A stretch of DNA of 64,000 nt from contig NZ_AP018718.1 in assembly GCF_003966565.1 (NCBI RefSeq), forward strand, positions 1,054,001 to 1,118,000. Reading direction: 5' to 3'. The first letter of the stretch is position 1, and every line of letters starts with the position of its first letter. This document shows, piece after piece, positions 15,852 to 26,582 of the stretch. Below the pieces are notes generated by a model. The model was given only the letters and a program-made list of their open reading frames with translations. It had not been told where the DNA came from and did no database searches. A program made the position numbers and the translations under genes. Source of the stretch: Sulfuricystis multivorans (GTDB taxonomy: Bacteria; Pseudomonadota; Gammaproteobacteria; Burkholderiales; Rhodocyclaceae).

Positions 15852-18761
15852 CTAGCCGCAAGTGCCGACTGCGCCGCAGGCAGTGCAGAAGTCGCAGCCA
15901 TCCTTGCGGATCACGGTCATGTTGCCGCATTCAGAGCACAACGATCCCTGAGTGATCTTGAGTTCGCCCTTCTTGTCGCTCGGCCGCTCGAGGATGCCCA
16001 TTTCGCGGGTCGGGAAGCCCTGCTCGTCGAGGATACCGAGCATCGCGTAACGGTGGATGATCAGTCGCGCGATGTAGGCCACCGTCGAGGGCCAGTTCTG
16101 CTGCTTGTTCGAGCCAGGCACGCGTGCCATGAAGTCGCCCAGCGGCTCGGGGTAATTCAGGAGCTTGCGCAGCTTCATGCCGATCCACGCCGGATCCATC
16201 ACGCGCATGTCGAGCGAGAGCAGCTTGGTCAGGCCATCGAGGGCACGCGGGTAATTGCCGGAGAGCCAGCAGGAATAGGGACGGGTGACGCCGTCGGGCA
16301 GCGTGATTTCCTTGAGACCGAGCACGAAATCCTCGCGCGAGGCCGGATTGACGATGTCGACGGTCCAGGACAGCGTGCCGTCGGTACCGGTCTTCGGCTC
16401 GTCGCGCGAGAACATGCAATCGAGCACGGGGGTGGAGCCATCGCTGACCAGCGCGCCGAGCTGTTCGCAGCGGTAGCGGATCACCTGCGCCAGCGCCGAC
16501 ACCGTGCCGGGCATCAGCTTCAGCTCGCCATGCGGCGGGAAGGGCATCTCGAAGGGTTCGTCGCCGACCGTGCTGGCCAGTACGTCGAGCTTGAGATTCA
16601 GCCAGGCGGGGTCGTTGGCGCGCATGTCCATCGACAGGGTCTTGGCCACCGCACCGAGGCCGCGTGGCTGCTCGGTACCGTTGACCCAGACCTCGAAAGG
16701 CACCTGCTGGTGTTTCTCGTTCTCGATCTGGCCTACGAAGAGCGCGAACTCGCCGTGCGGCGTCTCGATCATGTAGGTCCATGCGCTATTGCCGTCAGGC
16801 AGACGCGGACGTCCCGGCCAGCGCAGCGAGGCAAGCACTGGTGCGGGCAATGAGCCGATCGACAGGCGCCGGTTGGCGCCGTCGATCACGACGTCCTGCG
16901 GCTGTTTCTGGGCTTTCTGCCCCTGGGCCGGTTGCTGCGGTTCGACCGACAGCACGCTGCCGAGCACCGCATTCGGCCGGTAGGTGGCCAGTCCCTTGAG
17001 GCCGGATTTCCAGGCGACCAGATAAAGATCCTCGAATTCGGCGTACGGGTAGTCGGCCGGCACGTTGACGGTCTTGGAGATCGAGGTGTCGATGTAGGGG
17101 GCGACCGCGGCGACCATCTCCTCATGCGCCTTGGCCGAGATTTCCAGGGCGGTGACGAAGTAGTCGGGCAGGGCGTTGGTGTCGCCACCGAGATGCTTAT
17201 AGAGGCGCCAGGCGTAATCCTCGACGGCGTATTCCTTGTGGGTGCCGTCCGGCATGCGCTTTTTGCGCGTGTAGGTCCAGGAGAACGGCGGCTCGATGCC
17301 ATTCGAGGCGTTGTCGGCGAAAGCCAGCGAAATGGTGCCGGTCGGCGCGATCGACAACAGATGCGAATTGCGGATGCCATGTTTTCTGATCACGTCCTTG
17401 ATGTGCTGCGGCAGGCGCGAGGCGAAATTGCCGCCGGTCAGGTACAAATCGGCGTTGAACAGAGGGAAAGGGCCGCGCTCCTTGGCGAGCTCGACCGAGG
17501 TCAGGTAGGCGCGGTCGCGCATGAACTCGGCGATCCTGGCAGCAGTCTTGCGCGCTTCGTCGGAATCGTAGCGCAGGCCGAGCATGATCAGCGCATCGCC
17601 CAGGCCGGTGAAGCCCAGGCCAATGCGGCGCTTGGCCGCGGCTTCGGCCTGCTGTTGCGGCAGCGGCCAGTGGGTGACGTCGAGCACGTTGTCGAGCATG
17701 CGCACCGCCACCTCGATCACCTTGCCGAAGCCGGCGTAATCGAAGTCGGCAGTCTCCGAGAATGGCTGACGCACGAACAGCGTCAGGTTGATCGAGCCGA
17801 GACAGCAGCAGCCATAGGGCGGCAGCGGCTGTTCGGCGCAGGGGTTGGTGGCCTCGATCGTCTCGCAGTAGTTGAGGTTGTTGTCCTTGTTCATCCGGTC
17901 GATGAACAGGATGCCCGGTTCGGCGTGGTCGTAGGTCGAACGCATGATCTGGTCCCACAGCTCGCGCGCCGGCACCTTGCGATAGACCCACAGCCCGTCG
18001 TCGCGTTGGTAGGCGCCGGCCTGCTTCAGCTCGTCGGTCGGTTCGGCGCGATGCACGAGTTCGACCTCGCTGCCGGCCTCGACGGCTTGCATGAAGGCAT
18101 CGGTGACGCCGACCGAGATGTTGAAATTCGTCAGATCACCATGATCCTTCGCGTGGATGAAGGCTTCGATGTCGGGGTGGTCGCAGCGCAAGACACCCAT
18201 CTGCGCGCCGCGGCGTGCGCCGGCGGATTCGACGGTTTCGCAGGAACGGTCGAAGACGCGCATGTAGGACACTGGGCCGGAAGCGCGCGAATGGGTGCCG
18301 CGCACGAAGGCGCCGACCGGGCGGATGCTGGAAAAGTCGTATCCGACGCCGCCGCCGCGCCGCATCGTTTCGGCCGCTTGCGCCAGCGCGGTGTAGATGC
18401 CGGGGCGGCCATCCACGACTTCCGAGATCGAGTCACCGACGGGTTGCACGAAGCAGTTGATCAGCGTCGCGCACAGGTCGGTGCCCGCCGCCGAGTTGAT
18501 GCGGCCGGCGGGAATGAAGCCGTTTTCCTGGGCATCGAGGAAGCGCTCCTGCCAATAGGCGCGGCGTTCTTCCGCTTCGACGCTGGCCAGCGCGTGGGCA
18601 ACCCGGGCGCGCACGTCATGGACGTTGCGCTCAAAGCCCTTGGCGTACTTTTCGAGCAAAACCTCGCCGGAAATCTCTTGCGGCAGGAGAAGACCGAGCT
18701 GGCCGGTGTGTTCCTGGGCTTCTCCAATGCTGTCTAGGTCGGTGGTCTGTTCGATCGTCAT
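15852..18761 (-). CDS. nrdJ: Adenosylcobalamin-dependent (class II) ribonucleotide reductase
   Basis: Reduces ribonucleotides to deoxyribonucleotides with a B12-generated radical, independent of oxygen; 969 aa. Core motifs are [20 protein letters not shown], the NxCxE radical motif ([14 protein letters not shown]) and [22 protein letters not shown]. Two TSCPD-type repeats follow (about residues 650-880), and the protein ends in a zinc ribbon ([22 protein letters not shown]). The ATG at 18761 is chosen over a TTG 14 codons upstream. No cobalamin riboswitch is recognisable in the 330 bases upstream, but a candidate paired operator is (see 18872-18923). Confidence 0.95.
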   Translation of the reverse strand: MTIEQTTDLDSIGEAQEHTGQLGLLLPQEISGEVLLEKYAKGFERNVHDVRARVAHALASVEAEERRAYWQERFLDAQENGFIPAGRINSAAGTDLCATLINCFVQPVGDSISEVVDGRPGIYTALAQAAETMRRGGGVGYDFSSIRPVGAFVRGTHSRASGPVSYMRVFDRSCETVESAGARRGAQMGVLRCDHPDIEAFIHAKDHGDLTNFNISVGVTDAFMQAVEAGSEVELVHRAEPTDELKQAGAYQRDDGLWVYRKVPARELWDQIMRSTYDHAEPGILFIDRMNKDNNLNYCETIEATNPCAEQPLPPYGCCCLGSINLTLFVRQPFSETADFDYAGFGKVIEVAVRMLDNVLDVTHWPLPQQQAEAAAKRRIGLGFTGLGDALIMLGLRYDSDEARKTAARIAEFMRDRAYLTSVELAKERGPFPLFNADLYLTGGNFASRLPQHIKDVIRKHGIRNSHLLSIAPTGTISLAFADNASNGIEPPFSWTYTRKKRMPDGTHKEYAVEDYAWRLYKHLGGDTNALPDYFVTALEISAKAHEEMVAAVAPYIDTSISKTVNVPADYPYAEFEDLYLVAWKSGLKGLATYRPNAVLGSVLSVEPQQPAQGQKAQKQPQDVVIDGANRRLSIGSLPAPVLASLRWPGRPRLPDGNSAWTYMIETPHGEFALFVGQIENEKHQQVPFEVWVNGTEQPRGLGAVAKTLSMDMRANDPAWLNLKLDVLASTVGDEPFEMPFPPHGELKLMPGTVSALAQVIRYRCEQLGALVSDGSTPVLDCMFSRDEPKTGTDGTLSWTVDIVNPASREDFVLGLKEITLPDGVTRPYSCWLSGNYPRALDGLTKLLSLDMRVMDPAWIGMKLRKLLNYPEPLGDFMARVPGSNKQQNWPSTVAYIARLIIHRYAMLGILDEQGFPTREMGILERPSDKKGELKITQGSLCSECGNMTVIRKDGCDFCTACGAVGTCG

Positions 18762-19094
18762 GGTCGGTCCGTGGATGGGTTGGGTTGATCGGAAATCGGG
18801 CAAGGCCGAAGCTTAACGAGAACCCGGGAAACATCAAAGAAAAAAATTTTTGCTCACAGGAAAATCAGATAGTTATATTCTTTCCTAGTAGGCGAAGAAT
18901 TTTTTACCACTAGATCTAGTAGGTCGGGTGCGAAAAAAGAGCGCCAAAAATCAGTCTGTTGTGCGGACTCGTGGGCGTTCGCGGAAAGCGCTGTTTTGTT
19001 GCGCTGCGGAATCCGTGTCCGGCTGGGGGGGATTGACGAGAACCCGAAATGCCCTCTTTCCGCCTGCCGTCTGGACGGAAAAAATCCTGCCATA
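18762..19094. other. AT-rich intergenic region between nrdJ and uup
   Basis: 333 bases with no credible gene. The part nearer nrdJ is much more AT-rich than the surroundings and holds the nrdJ promoter candidates. The sequence GAGAACCCG occurs twice (around 18819 and 19040). The remainder is upstream of nrdJ and downstream of uup, both read on the minus strand. No RNA gene or transposon end was recognised. Confidence 0.6.
18872..18923 (-). promoter_or_regulatory. Candidate nrdJ promoter with NrdR-like boxes 31 bp apart
   Basis: Read toward nrdJ: the perfect palindrome ACTAGATCTAGT (18909-18920); then, 31 bp further on, CCTAGTAGG (18884-18892), sharing the word CTAGTAGG; then TATAAC (18872-18877) as a possible -10 box. 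NrdR repressors of ribonucleotide reductase genes bind two imperfect palindromes spaced about 31 bp apart over the promoter. Only one half-site matches well in the second box, so the call is tentative. Confidence 0.35.
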
Positions 19095-21002
<1,908 letters not shown>

Positions 21003-21091
21003 GGGGTGCTATTAGACCGTAAAGCACGCCCTCGTGAAGTCTTCTGCGATTGTATTCGCTTCCCGTCAGTCTGGATCTGTGGTCGCGGGAA

Positions 21092-21892
21092 TCAGCTGCG
21101 GCGGCGCATGCTTCTCAGGCCGAGCAGAGTGATGCCCAGCAGTGCGAGGGAGCTGGGTTCGGGAACATGGAAAGGTGGATCGACGACGATGCTGTCGTTG
21201 GCGCAATTTTCGGTCCAGTTGATGTTGAATGGATTTCCGTCCCAACCTGCTGACCAAAGTAGACTTAGATCGAGGCTCATCTCGTAGAAGTAGTGCAGAT
21301 CGCTCGATTTGCTGCCGTAGCCGGTGGCGCTGCCAGTCGCGATGGTTGCGTTGCCGATATGGGTGCCGCTTTGCATGTGGGTCGGATGTGCGCGATCGGG
21401 ATGGCCTGGATCATAGGCACCACTCGAATTCCAGAGACCATAATTCCAGACTGGATTCTTATAGACGCCGCCACTCATTTGGAGTGGATCGGCATTGGCG
21501 TTGGTGCCGTTATGGACGATGTTGATGCCCAGATCGAAAATGCCGTTTTTCCCAAAGTCGATTGCAAAGTCGCCTGCGCCAAAGCTGTTGTTCGCGGGGT
21601 TTTGCACTGTGTTGGGGTTGTGGCCGGTGGCGAGCGCGATGTACAGCGTACTCCCAATGATCGTCGTGTAGATCGCTTCGGCATCATAGGCCTGCCCGCC
21701 CCAGCCAGGATCGAGGTAATACCCACCACTGCCGGTTTGATCTTCGATTACGTAATGGATGCCGCTGGCGGGTGCCCAGGTGGAAGGATTGACGCCCCAG
21801 TCCGAAAGGTTGCCGTCGATGGTCAGAGCAGAGACAGTGCTGGATAAAGTGAAACTGACGAGCGCAGTGGCGATGAAGAATCGAGTTTTCAT
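21092..21892 (-). CDS. PEP-CTERM sorting-domain exported protein
   Basis: Exported protein of 266 aa. The signal peptide MKTRFFIATALVSFTLSSTVSA is followed by a long mature region rich in Gly, Asn and aromatic residues (LTIDGNLSDWGVNPSTW..). The C-terminus has a PEP-CTERM tail: VPEPSSLALLGITLLGLRSMRRRS, that is VPEP, a short hydrophobic helix and a basic end. Family knowledge: such proteins are cleaved by exosortase EpsH and associated with exopolysaccharide. No exosortase gene is in the window. A sigma-54-type promoter lies 40 bases upstream. The function of the mature part is unknown. Confidence 0.9.
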   Translation of the reverse strand: MKTRFFIATALVSFTLSSTVSALTIDGNLSDWGVNPSTWAPASGIHYVIEDQTGSGGYYLDPGWGGQAYDAEAIYTTIIGSTLYIALATGHNPNTVQNPANNSFGAGDFAIDFGKNGIFDLGINIVHNGTNANADPLQMSGGVYKNPVWNYGLWNSSGAYDPGHPDRAHPTHMQSGTHIGNATIATGSATGYGSKSSDLHYFYEMSLDLSLLWSAGWDGNPFNINWTENCANDSIVVDPPFHVPEPSSLALLGITLLGLRSMRRRS

Positions 21893-21931
21893 GGCAGATG
21901 CCGTCGGAAAAGTTGCTACCCAGCACACTAA

Positions 21932-21945
21932 GCATAAATCGTGCC
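21932..21945 (-). promoter_or_regulatory. rpoN-dependent: Sigma-54 (-24/-12) promoter of the PEP-CTERM gene
   Basis: Read toward the gene: GGCACGATTTATGC, with the invariant GG and GC separated by exactly 10 bases and CACG matching the consensus after GG. The predicted start, about 12 bases past the GC, leaves a leader of roughly 30 bases. PEP-CTERM genes in related bacteria are commonly controlled by the sigma-54 activator PrsR. Confidence 0.65.
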
Positions 21946-21957
21946 TGATTCATCAGG
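21944..21957. repeat. Palindrome CCTGATTCATCAGG touching the -24 box
   Basis: Six-base inverted arms CCTGAT and ATCAGG around TC. It overlaps the upstream edge of the sigma-54 promoter by two bases. This is unusually close for an enhancer, so a repressor or accessory site is more likely, if it is functional at all. Confidence 0.35.
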
Positions 21958-22104
21958 TATATGTTTTATAAACAAAAATTCAAAAATGTAATTTTTGGCG
22001 ACACAATTTATCGCCCAAGACACGCCCCTGGAGAGGTATCTCTGCGCAATTTTCGTCAGCCGCTGCGCAAAAACCGACAGCGGTGCGCCTCAAAGCCGTT
22101 CCTG

Positions 22105-22689
22105 CTAGAGGATTTTGCACACCTCGTCGAAGTCTGGGCGCGGGCTGCGCGGGAACAGTCCTGCCGGGTCGCCGTAGCCGAGATTGCAGATGAAGTTGCT
22201 CTTGACCGTCGTGCCGGCGAAGAATTCGGCGTCCACCGCGGCGGCGTCGAAACCGGACATCGGGCCACAGTCGAGACCGAGGGCACGGGCGGCGAGCATG
22301 AAATAGGCGCCTTGCAGACTGCTGTTGCGGAACGCGGTGGCTTCGATCAGCGCGTCGTTGCCGACGAACCAGGATCTCGCATCGGTGTGCGGGAACAGTC
22401 TCGGCAATTGCTCGTAGAACGCCATATCCATGCCGAGGATCGCGGTGACCGGCGCCGCTTGCGTCTTGGCGCGGTTACCTTCCATCATCAGCGGCACCAG
22501 ACGCGCCTTCGCCTGTGCTGACTTGACATAGACCACGCGCAGCGGCCAGCAGTTGGCGCTGGTCGGCCCCCATTTCATCAGCTCGTGGAGCTCGACGAGC
22601 AGACTGTCGGGAACGGGCTTGTCGAGCCAGGCATTGTGGGTGCGTGCATTGCGGAAGAGTTGGTCGAGGGCGGCATCATCGAGTTTCAT
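22105..22689 (-). CDS. Nitroreductase-family oxidoreductase, RutE-like
   Basis: FMN-dependent flavoprotein of 194 aa, closest in pattern to RutE/HadB malonic semialdehyde reductases ([68 protein letters not shown]). It begins at ATG 22689 with AAAGGA upstream. There are no pyrimidine-catabolism (rut) genes around it, so the substrate is uncertain; a general nitro/quinone or enal reductase is also possible. It is divergent from nikR with only 34 bases between the start codons. Confidence 0.85.
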   Translation of the reverse strand: MKLDDAALDQLFRNARTHNAWLDKPVPDSLLVELHELMKWGPTSANCWPLRVVYVKSAQAKARLVPLMMEGNRAKTQAAPVTAILGMDMAFYEQLPRLFPHTDARSWFVGNDALIEATAFRNSSLQGAYFMLAARALGLDCGPMSGFDAAAVDAEFFAGTTVKSNFICNLGYGDPAGLFPRSPRPDFDEVCKIL

Positions 22690-22723
22690 GGCGTATCCTT
22701 TCATGAGTGGGGGATCAGAGTAT

Positions 22724-23197
22724 ATGGAACGTATCACCATTTCGTTGGACGAGACCCTGGCGCGCGAGTTCGATGCGCTGATCGCGCGGCGCGGCTACCG
22801 CAACCGCTCCGAGGCGATTCGCGACCTGTTGCGCGAGCAGCTGGAAGCGGCACGCCAAGGCGTCGAGACGGGTCATTGTGTCGCCAATCTTTCCTATGTC
22901 TATAACCACCACGCGCGCGATCTGGCCGAACGGCTGACGGGGCTGCAACACGCCCATCACGACCTGACGGTGGCGACGATGCACGCGCATCTCGATCACG
23001 ACAACTGCCTGGAGAGCGTGATCCTGCGCGGACCGACCGCCAGCGTGCGCGCTTTCGCCGATCGGCTCATCGCCGAGCGCGGCGTGCGTCACGGTCAGGT
23101 CAATCTCGTCTCGGTGGAGGTCGAGAACAGCGCCCACGCCCACGGCTACCGGCCGCACGGCACGGCGTTGCACCAGCATCTGCGGCCGAAGACCTAG
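22724..23197 (+). CDS. nikR: Nickel-responsive ribbon-helix-helix regulator NikR
   Basis: Ni(II)-dependent repressor of 157 aa. The N-terminal ribbon-helix-helix DNA-binding domain ([33 protein letters not shown]) is followed by the ACT-like nickel domain. All four high-affinity ligands sit at the E. coli positions: H76, H87, H89 and C95 ([18 protein letters not shown]). GGGGG precedes the ATG. No nickel transporter or hydrogenase gene is adjacent, so its targets lie elsewhere or include the divergent nitroreductase. No classic GTATGA-N16-TCATAC operator is visible in the short intergenic gap. Confidence 0.96.
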   Translation: MERITISLDETLAREFDALIARRGYRNRSEAIRDLLREQLEAARQGVETGHCVANLSYVYNHHARDLAERLTGLQHAHHDLTVATMHAHLDHDNCLESVILRGPTASVRAFADRLIAERGVRHGQVNLVSVEVENSAHAHGYRPHGTALHQHLRPKT

Positions 23198-23202
23198 GGC
23201 AA

Positions 23203-23412
23203 TCAAGCGATCAGGTCGGGGCCGAGCAGCCGCTCCACGGCGGCGATGCGGTCCTTGAGCAGCAGTTTGCGCTTCTTCATTCGCCGCAACAGCAGCTCGT
23301 CGTGCGGGGGATTTTCTTCCAGACGGGTGATGCTCGCATCGAGATCGCGATGTTCGCTCTTGAGTTCTTCGAGTAGCGCCTCCAGGGCTTGCGGATCGTC
23401 GGGCAGGGTCAT
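23203..23412 (-). CDS. DUF465 (YdcH-like) small protein
   Basis: Helical 69-aa protein (MTLPDDPQALEALLEELKSEHRDL..LRRMKKRKLLLKDRIAAVERLL) with the heptad-like, charged pattern of DUF465. The family's function is unknown. Three in-frame ATGs are possible; the one at 23412 has AGGA 9 bases upstream, while the others have poorer spacing. It is convergent with nikR and divergent from greB. Confidence 0.85.
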   Translation of the reverse strand: MTLPDDPQALEALLEELKSEHRDLDASITRLEENPPHDELLLRRMKKRKLLLKDRIAAVERLLGPDLIA

Positions 23413-23498
23413 ATGGGCCATCCTAATCTTGAGCCCGGGATTTGGCAATCGGGCCGATAAAATACGCAGAATCTGCTTTGGCGATACGGCACGCGAAC

Positions 23499-24059
23499 AT
23501 GAACAAGGCTTTCGTCAAGGAAACCAACCACGAAGACGACGAGGACGATCTTCCCGGTCAGCCATCCCTGCCGCCCGGCACCAAGAACTACATGACTCCG
23601 GCGGGCCATCGCGCGCTGCGCGAGGAATTCGAGCGTCTCGTCAAGGTCGAACGTCCCCATCTGGTCGAGGTCGTCGCCTGGGCGGCTTCCAATGGCGACC
23701 GCTCGGAAAACGGCGATTACATCTACGGCAAGAAGAAGCTCAGGGAAATGGACCGGCGCATCCGTTACCTGCAGAAGCGGCTCGATAATGCCGTGGTGGT
23801 CGATCCGGCGTTGCAGAGCAATTTGGAGCAGGTGTTCTTCGGCGCGACGGTGACCATCGGCTATCTCGACGCCGATGAGGGCACGCCGCTTTGCTACCAG
23901 ATCGTCGGCGTCGATGAGGCCGATCCGGCCAACGGCAAGATCAGTTGGATCTCGCCCTTGGCACGCGCCTTGATGAAGGCGCGCGAGGGCGACATCGTCA
24001 AGTTCCAAAGCCCCACGGGACTGCGCGAGATCGAGATCCTCGAGATCCGCTACGCTTGA
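23499..24059 (+). CDS. greB: Transcription elongation factor GreB
   Basis: Rescues backtracked RNA polymerase by stimulating transcript cleavage; 186 aa. The coiled-coil N-terminal domain contains the acidic tip ([31 protein letters not shown]), with the two acidic residues needed for cleavage. The C-terminal globular domain ends with [17 protein letters not shown] roughly 25-residue acidic extension ([15 protein letters not shown]) precedes the conserved [13 protein letters not shown] and is longer than in E. coli GreB. It lies 52 bases upstream of htpG. Confidence 0.95.
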   Translation: MNKAFVKETNHEDDEDDLPGQPSLPPGTKNYMTPAGHRALREEFERLVKVERPHLVEVVAWAASNGDRSENGDYIYGKKKLREMDRRIRYLQKRLDNAVVVDPALQSNLEQVFFGATVTIGYLDADEGTPLCYQIVGVDEADPANGKISWISPLARALMKAREGDIVKFQSPTGLREIEILEIRYA

Positions 24060-24111
24060 AAAAGGGCTCTGCGGCCCTCATATCGCTGGGGTCTTTTACG
24101 GAGGAATCCCA

Positions 24112-26019
24112 ATGAGTATCGCAACCGCAGACAAGGAAACCCTGGGCTTCCAGGCCGAGGTGAAGCAGCTGCTTCACCTGATGATCCACAGCCTCTACAG
24201 CAACCGCGAAATCTTCCTGCGCGAGCTGATCTCGAACGCATCCGATGCCTGCGACAAGCTGCGCTTCGAATCGCTGCACAACGCCGCCTTGCTCGAAGGG
24301 GGTGGCGACTTCGAGATTCGCGTCGATTACGACCGGCAAGCGCGCACCATCACCGTCGCCGATAACGGCATCGGCATGAATCGCGACGAGGTGATCGCGA
24401 ATCTGGGCACCATCGCCAAATCCGGCACGCGCGAATTCTTCGCCAGTCTCACCGGCGATCAGCAGAAGGATGCACACCTCATTGGCCAGTTCGGCGTCGG
24501 TTTCTATTCTTCGTTCATCGTCGCCGACAAGGTGACGGTGAGGACGCGCCGTGCTGGCGAGAAGCCCGACCAGGGCGTCGAATGGGTTTCCGACGGCGGT
24601 GGCGAATTCACCGTCACGATGATCGAGAAGCCCGAGCGCGGCACCGAGATCACGCTGCACTTACGCGAAGGGCAGGACGATCTGCTCTCGGCCTGGAAGC
24701 TCAAGTCAATCATCCACAAGTATTCCGACCACATCGTCCAGCCGATCAAGATGCGGAAGGAGGAGTGGAAGGACGGCAATGAGGTCAAGCTCGACGCGTG
24801 GGAAACGGTGAATCAAGCCTCTGCGCTGTGGGCCAGGCCGAAGAACGAGATTTCCGAGGACGATTACAAGGCCTTCTACAAGCACGTCGCGCACGATTAC
24901 GACGATCCGCTCGCCTGGGTGCATGCCAAGGTCGAGGGTAAGACCGAATACACGCAGCTGCTCTACATCCCCGCGCATGCGCCGTTCGATCTGTGGGATC
25001 GCCATGCGCGCCATGGCGTCAAGCTCTATGTGCGGCGCGTGTTCATCATGGACGATGCCGAGCAGCTGATGCCGCTCTACTTGCGCTTCGTGCGCGGCGT
25101 GGTCGATTCGGCCGATCTGCCTTTGAACGTCTCGCGCGAGATCCTGCAAGAAAGCAAGGACATCGAGACGATCCGCAAAGGCTGTACGGCGAAGGTGCTC
25201 GGCCTGCTGGCGGACTTGGCCGAGAGCGACAAGGAGAAATACGCCAAGTTCTGGGGCGAGTTCGGGCGCGTGCTGAAAGAAGGCGTCGGCGAGGATTTCG
25301 CCAACAAGGAGAAGATCGCGAAGCTGTTGCGCTTCGCCTCGACGCACAACGACACGAGTGAGGAGACGGTGTCGCTCGCCGATTATGTGGCGCGGATGAA
25401 GGACGGCCAGGAGAAAATCTACTATGTCACGGCCGAGAGCTTCAATGCGGCGAAGAACAGCCCGCATCTCGAAATCTTCCGCAAGAAGGGCATCGAGGTC
25501 CTGCTGCTCTCCGACCGCGTCGATGAGTGGGTGGTTTCGCACTTGACCGAATTCGAGGGCAAGCCTCTCGTCTCGGTCGCCAAAGGTGGTCTCGACCTCG
25601 GCAAGCTCGAGGACGAGGCCGAGAAGAAGGAGCAGGAGAAGGAGGCTTCCGAGTTCAAGGACCTGACGGAGAAGATCGCCAAGTCCTTGGGCGAGCGCGT
25701 CAAGGAAGTGCGCGTGACGCATCGTCTTACCGACAGCCCGGCCTGTTTGGTCGCCGATGAGCACGATTTGTCCGGCAATCTGGCACGCATCCTCAAGGCC
25801 GCAGGGCAGAAGGCGCCGATCTCCAAACCAATCCTCGAGATCAACCCGAAGCATCCGGTGGTGTTGCGCCTCAGAACCGAGCAGCAAAAGTTCGACGACT
25901 GGGCCGCGGTGCTGTTCGATCAAGCACTCCTCGCCGAAGGCGGCCAGCTCGACGATCCGGCGACTTTCGTCAAACGCATCAACGATCTGATGCTGTCGAT
26001 GAGTCTTTCCAGCCAGTGA
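24112..26019 (+). CDS. htpG: Chaperone HtpG (Hsp90)
   Basis: ATP-dependent Hsp90 chaperone of 635 aa. The N-terminal GHKL ATPase domain shows [45 protein letters not shown] and [11 protein letters not shown]. The middle domain has [11 protein letters not shown] and [14 protein letters not shown], and the C-terminal dimerisation domain completes the usual length. A strong GGAGG precedes the ATG. A DNA glycosylase gene overlaps its stop codon (GTGA). Confidence 0.97.
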   Translation: MSIATADKETLGFQAEVKQLLHLMIHSLYSNREIFLRELISNASDACDKLRFESLHNAALLEGGGDFEIRVDYDRQARTITVADNGIGMNRDEVIANLGTIAKSGTREFFASLTGDQQKDAHLIGQFGVGFYSSFIVADKVTVRTRRAGEKPDQGVEWVSDGGGEFTVTMIEKPERGTEITLHLREGQDDLLSAWKLKSIIHKYSDHIVQPIKMRKEEWKDGNEVKLDAWETVNQASALWARPKNEISEDDYKAFYKHVAHDYDDPLAWVHAKVEGKTEYTQLLYIPAHAPFDLWDRHARHGVKLYVRRVFIMDDAEQLMPLYLRFVRGVVDSADLPLNVSREILQESKDIETIRKGCTAKVLGLLADLAESDKEKYAKFWGEFGRVLKEGVGEDFANKEKIAKLLRFASTHNDTSEETVSLADYVARMKDGQEKIYYVTAESFNAAKNSPHLEIFRKKGIEVLLLSDRVDEWVVSHLTEFEGKPLVSVAKGGLDLGKLEDEAEKKEQEKEASEFKDLTEKIAKSLGERVKEVRVTHRLTDSPACLVADEHDLSGNLARILKAAGQKAPISKPILEINPKHPVVLRLRTEQQKFDDWAAVLFDQALLAEGGQLDDPATFVKRINDLMLSMSLSSQ

Positions 26020-26582
26020 CGGTTCTCCACGGGCTGCCCCCGATCTGTGATCAACGAGCCGAGGTGCTGATCCTCGGCTCGTTTCCTTCCGAAGCCTCGC
26101 TGGCTGCGCGCCAGTATTACGCCCACCGGCAGAACCAGTTCTGGAAAATCCTCGGCGCAGTGCTTGATCTGCCGCTCTTCACGATGGACTATGCTGCGAA
26201 GCAGGCGGCGGTGAAGGAGGCCGGCATCGCCATCTGGGACGTCTATGCCTCATGCGAGCGTGTCGGTAGTCTCGATGCCGCGATCAAAAACGGTGTTGCC
26301 AACGATTTCGGCCATCTCGTCGCGACGGCGCCGCGGCTGCAGCGCGTCCTTTTCAATGGCCGCACCGCGGGCCGTTTCGCGCCGCAACTTACGGCGCTGG
26401 GCTTTACGACGCTGATTCTTCCTTCCACCAGTGGGGCCAACGCAAGCTGGAGTTATGCCGAAAAGCTCGAAGCCTGGCGTCGCGCCATCGAGGACGGTAT
26501 AGTCGCGTTTCATGAACAGCGCCGCCGCGAACGGGGAACATCGCCTCACCCTGCAGGAAGTCATCGACGCCTTGATCCTTGA
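26016..26582 (+). CDS. DNA-deoxyinosine glycosylase (UDG superfamily)
   Basis: Base-excision repair glycosylase of 188 aa, resembling the hypoxanthine-DNA glycosylase branch of the uracil-DNA glycosylase superfamily. Motif 1 is [30 protein letters not shown]; the later motif is [21 protein letters not shown]. The start is GTG at 26016, overlapping the htpG stop. The C-terminal 25 residues are basic and overlap the next gene by 71 bases. Confidence 0.85.
   Translation: MTVLHGLPPICDQRAEVLILGSFPSEASLAARQYYAHRQNQFWKILGAVLDLPLFTMDYAAKQAAVKEAGIAIWDVYASCERVGSLDAAIKNGVANDFGHLVATAPRLQRVLFNGRTAGRFAPQLTALGFTTLILPSTSGANASWSYAEKLEAWRRAIEDGIVAFHEQRRRERGTSPHPAGSHRRLDP

Noticed and set aside
15662-15901. 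Possible small minus-strand gene between nrdJ and the 129-aa protein
   Set aside because: Overlaps the 3' end of nrdJ, has no clear ribosome binding site and no conserved pattern; GCATGCCAGGCATGCC in this stretch is a short palindromic word without context.
16932-18737. A 601-codon open frame opposite nrdJ
   Set aside because: It is an antisense shadow of a strongly conserved gene; the composition is typical of reversed GC-rich codons and no family pattern is seen.
18762-19094. Cobalamin riboswitch upstream of nrdJ
   Set aside because: Looked for because the enzyme uses B12, but no B12-box-like core or large multi-stem leader is visible.
24060-24111. Terminator between greB and htpG
   Set aside because: AGGGC/GCCCT forms only a 5-bp stem and no T-run follows directly.
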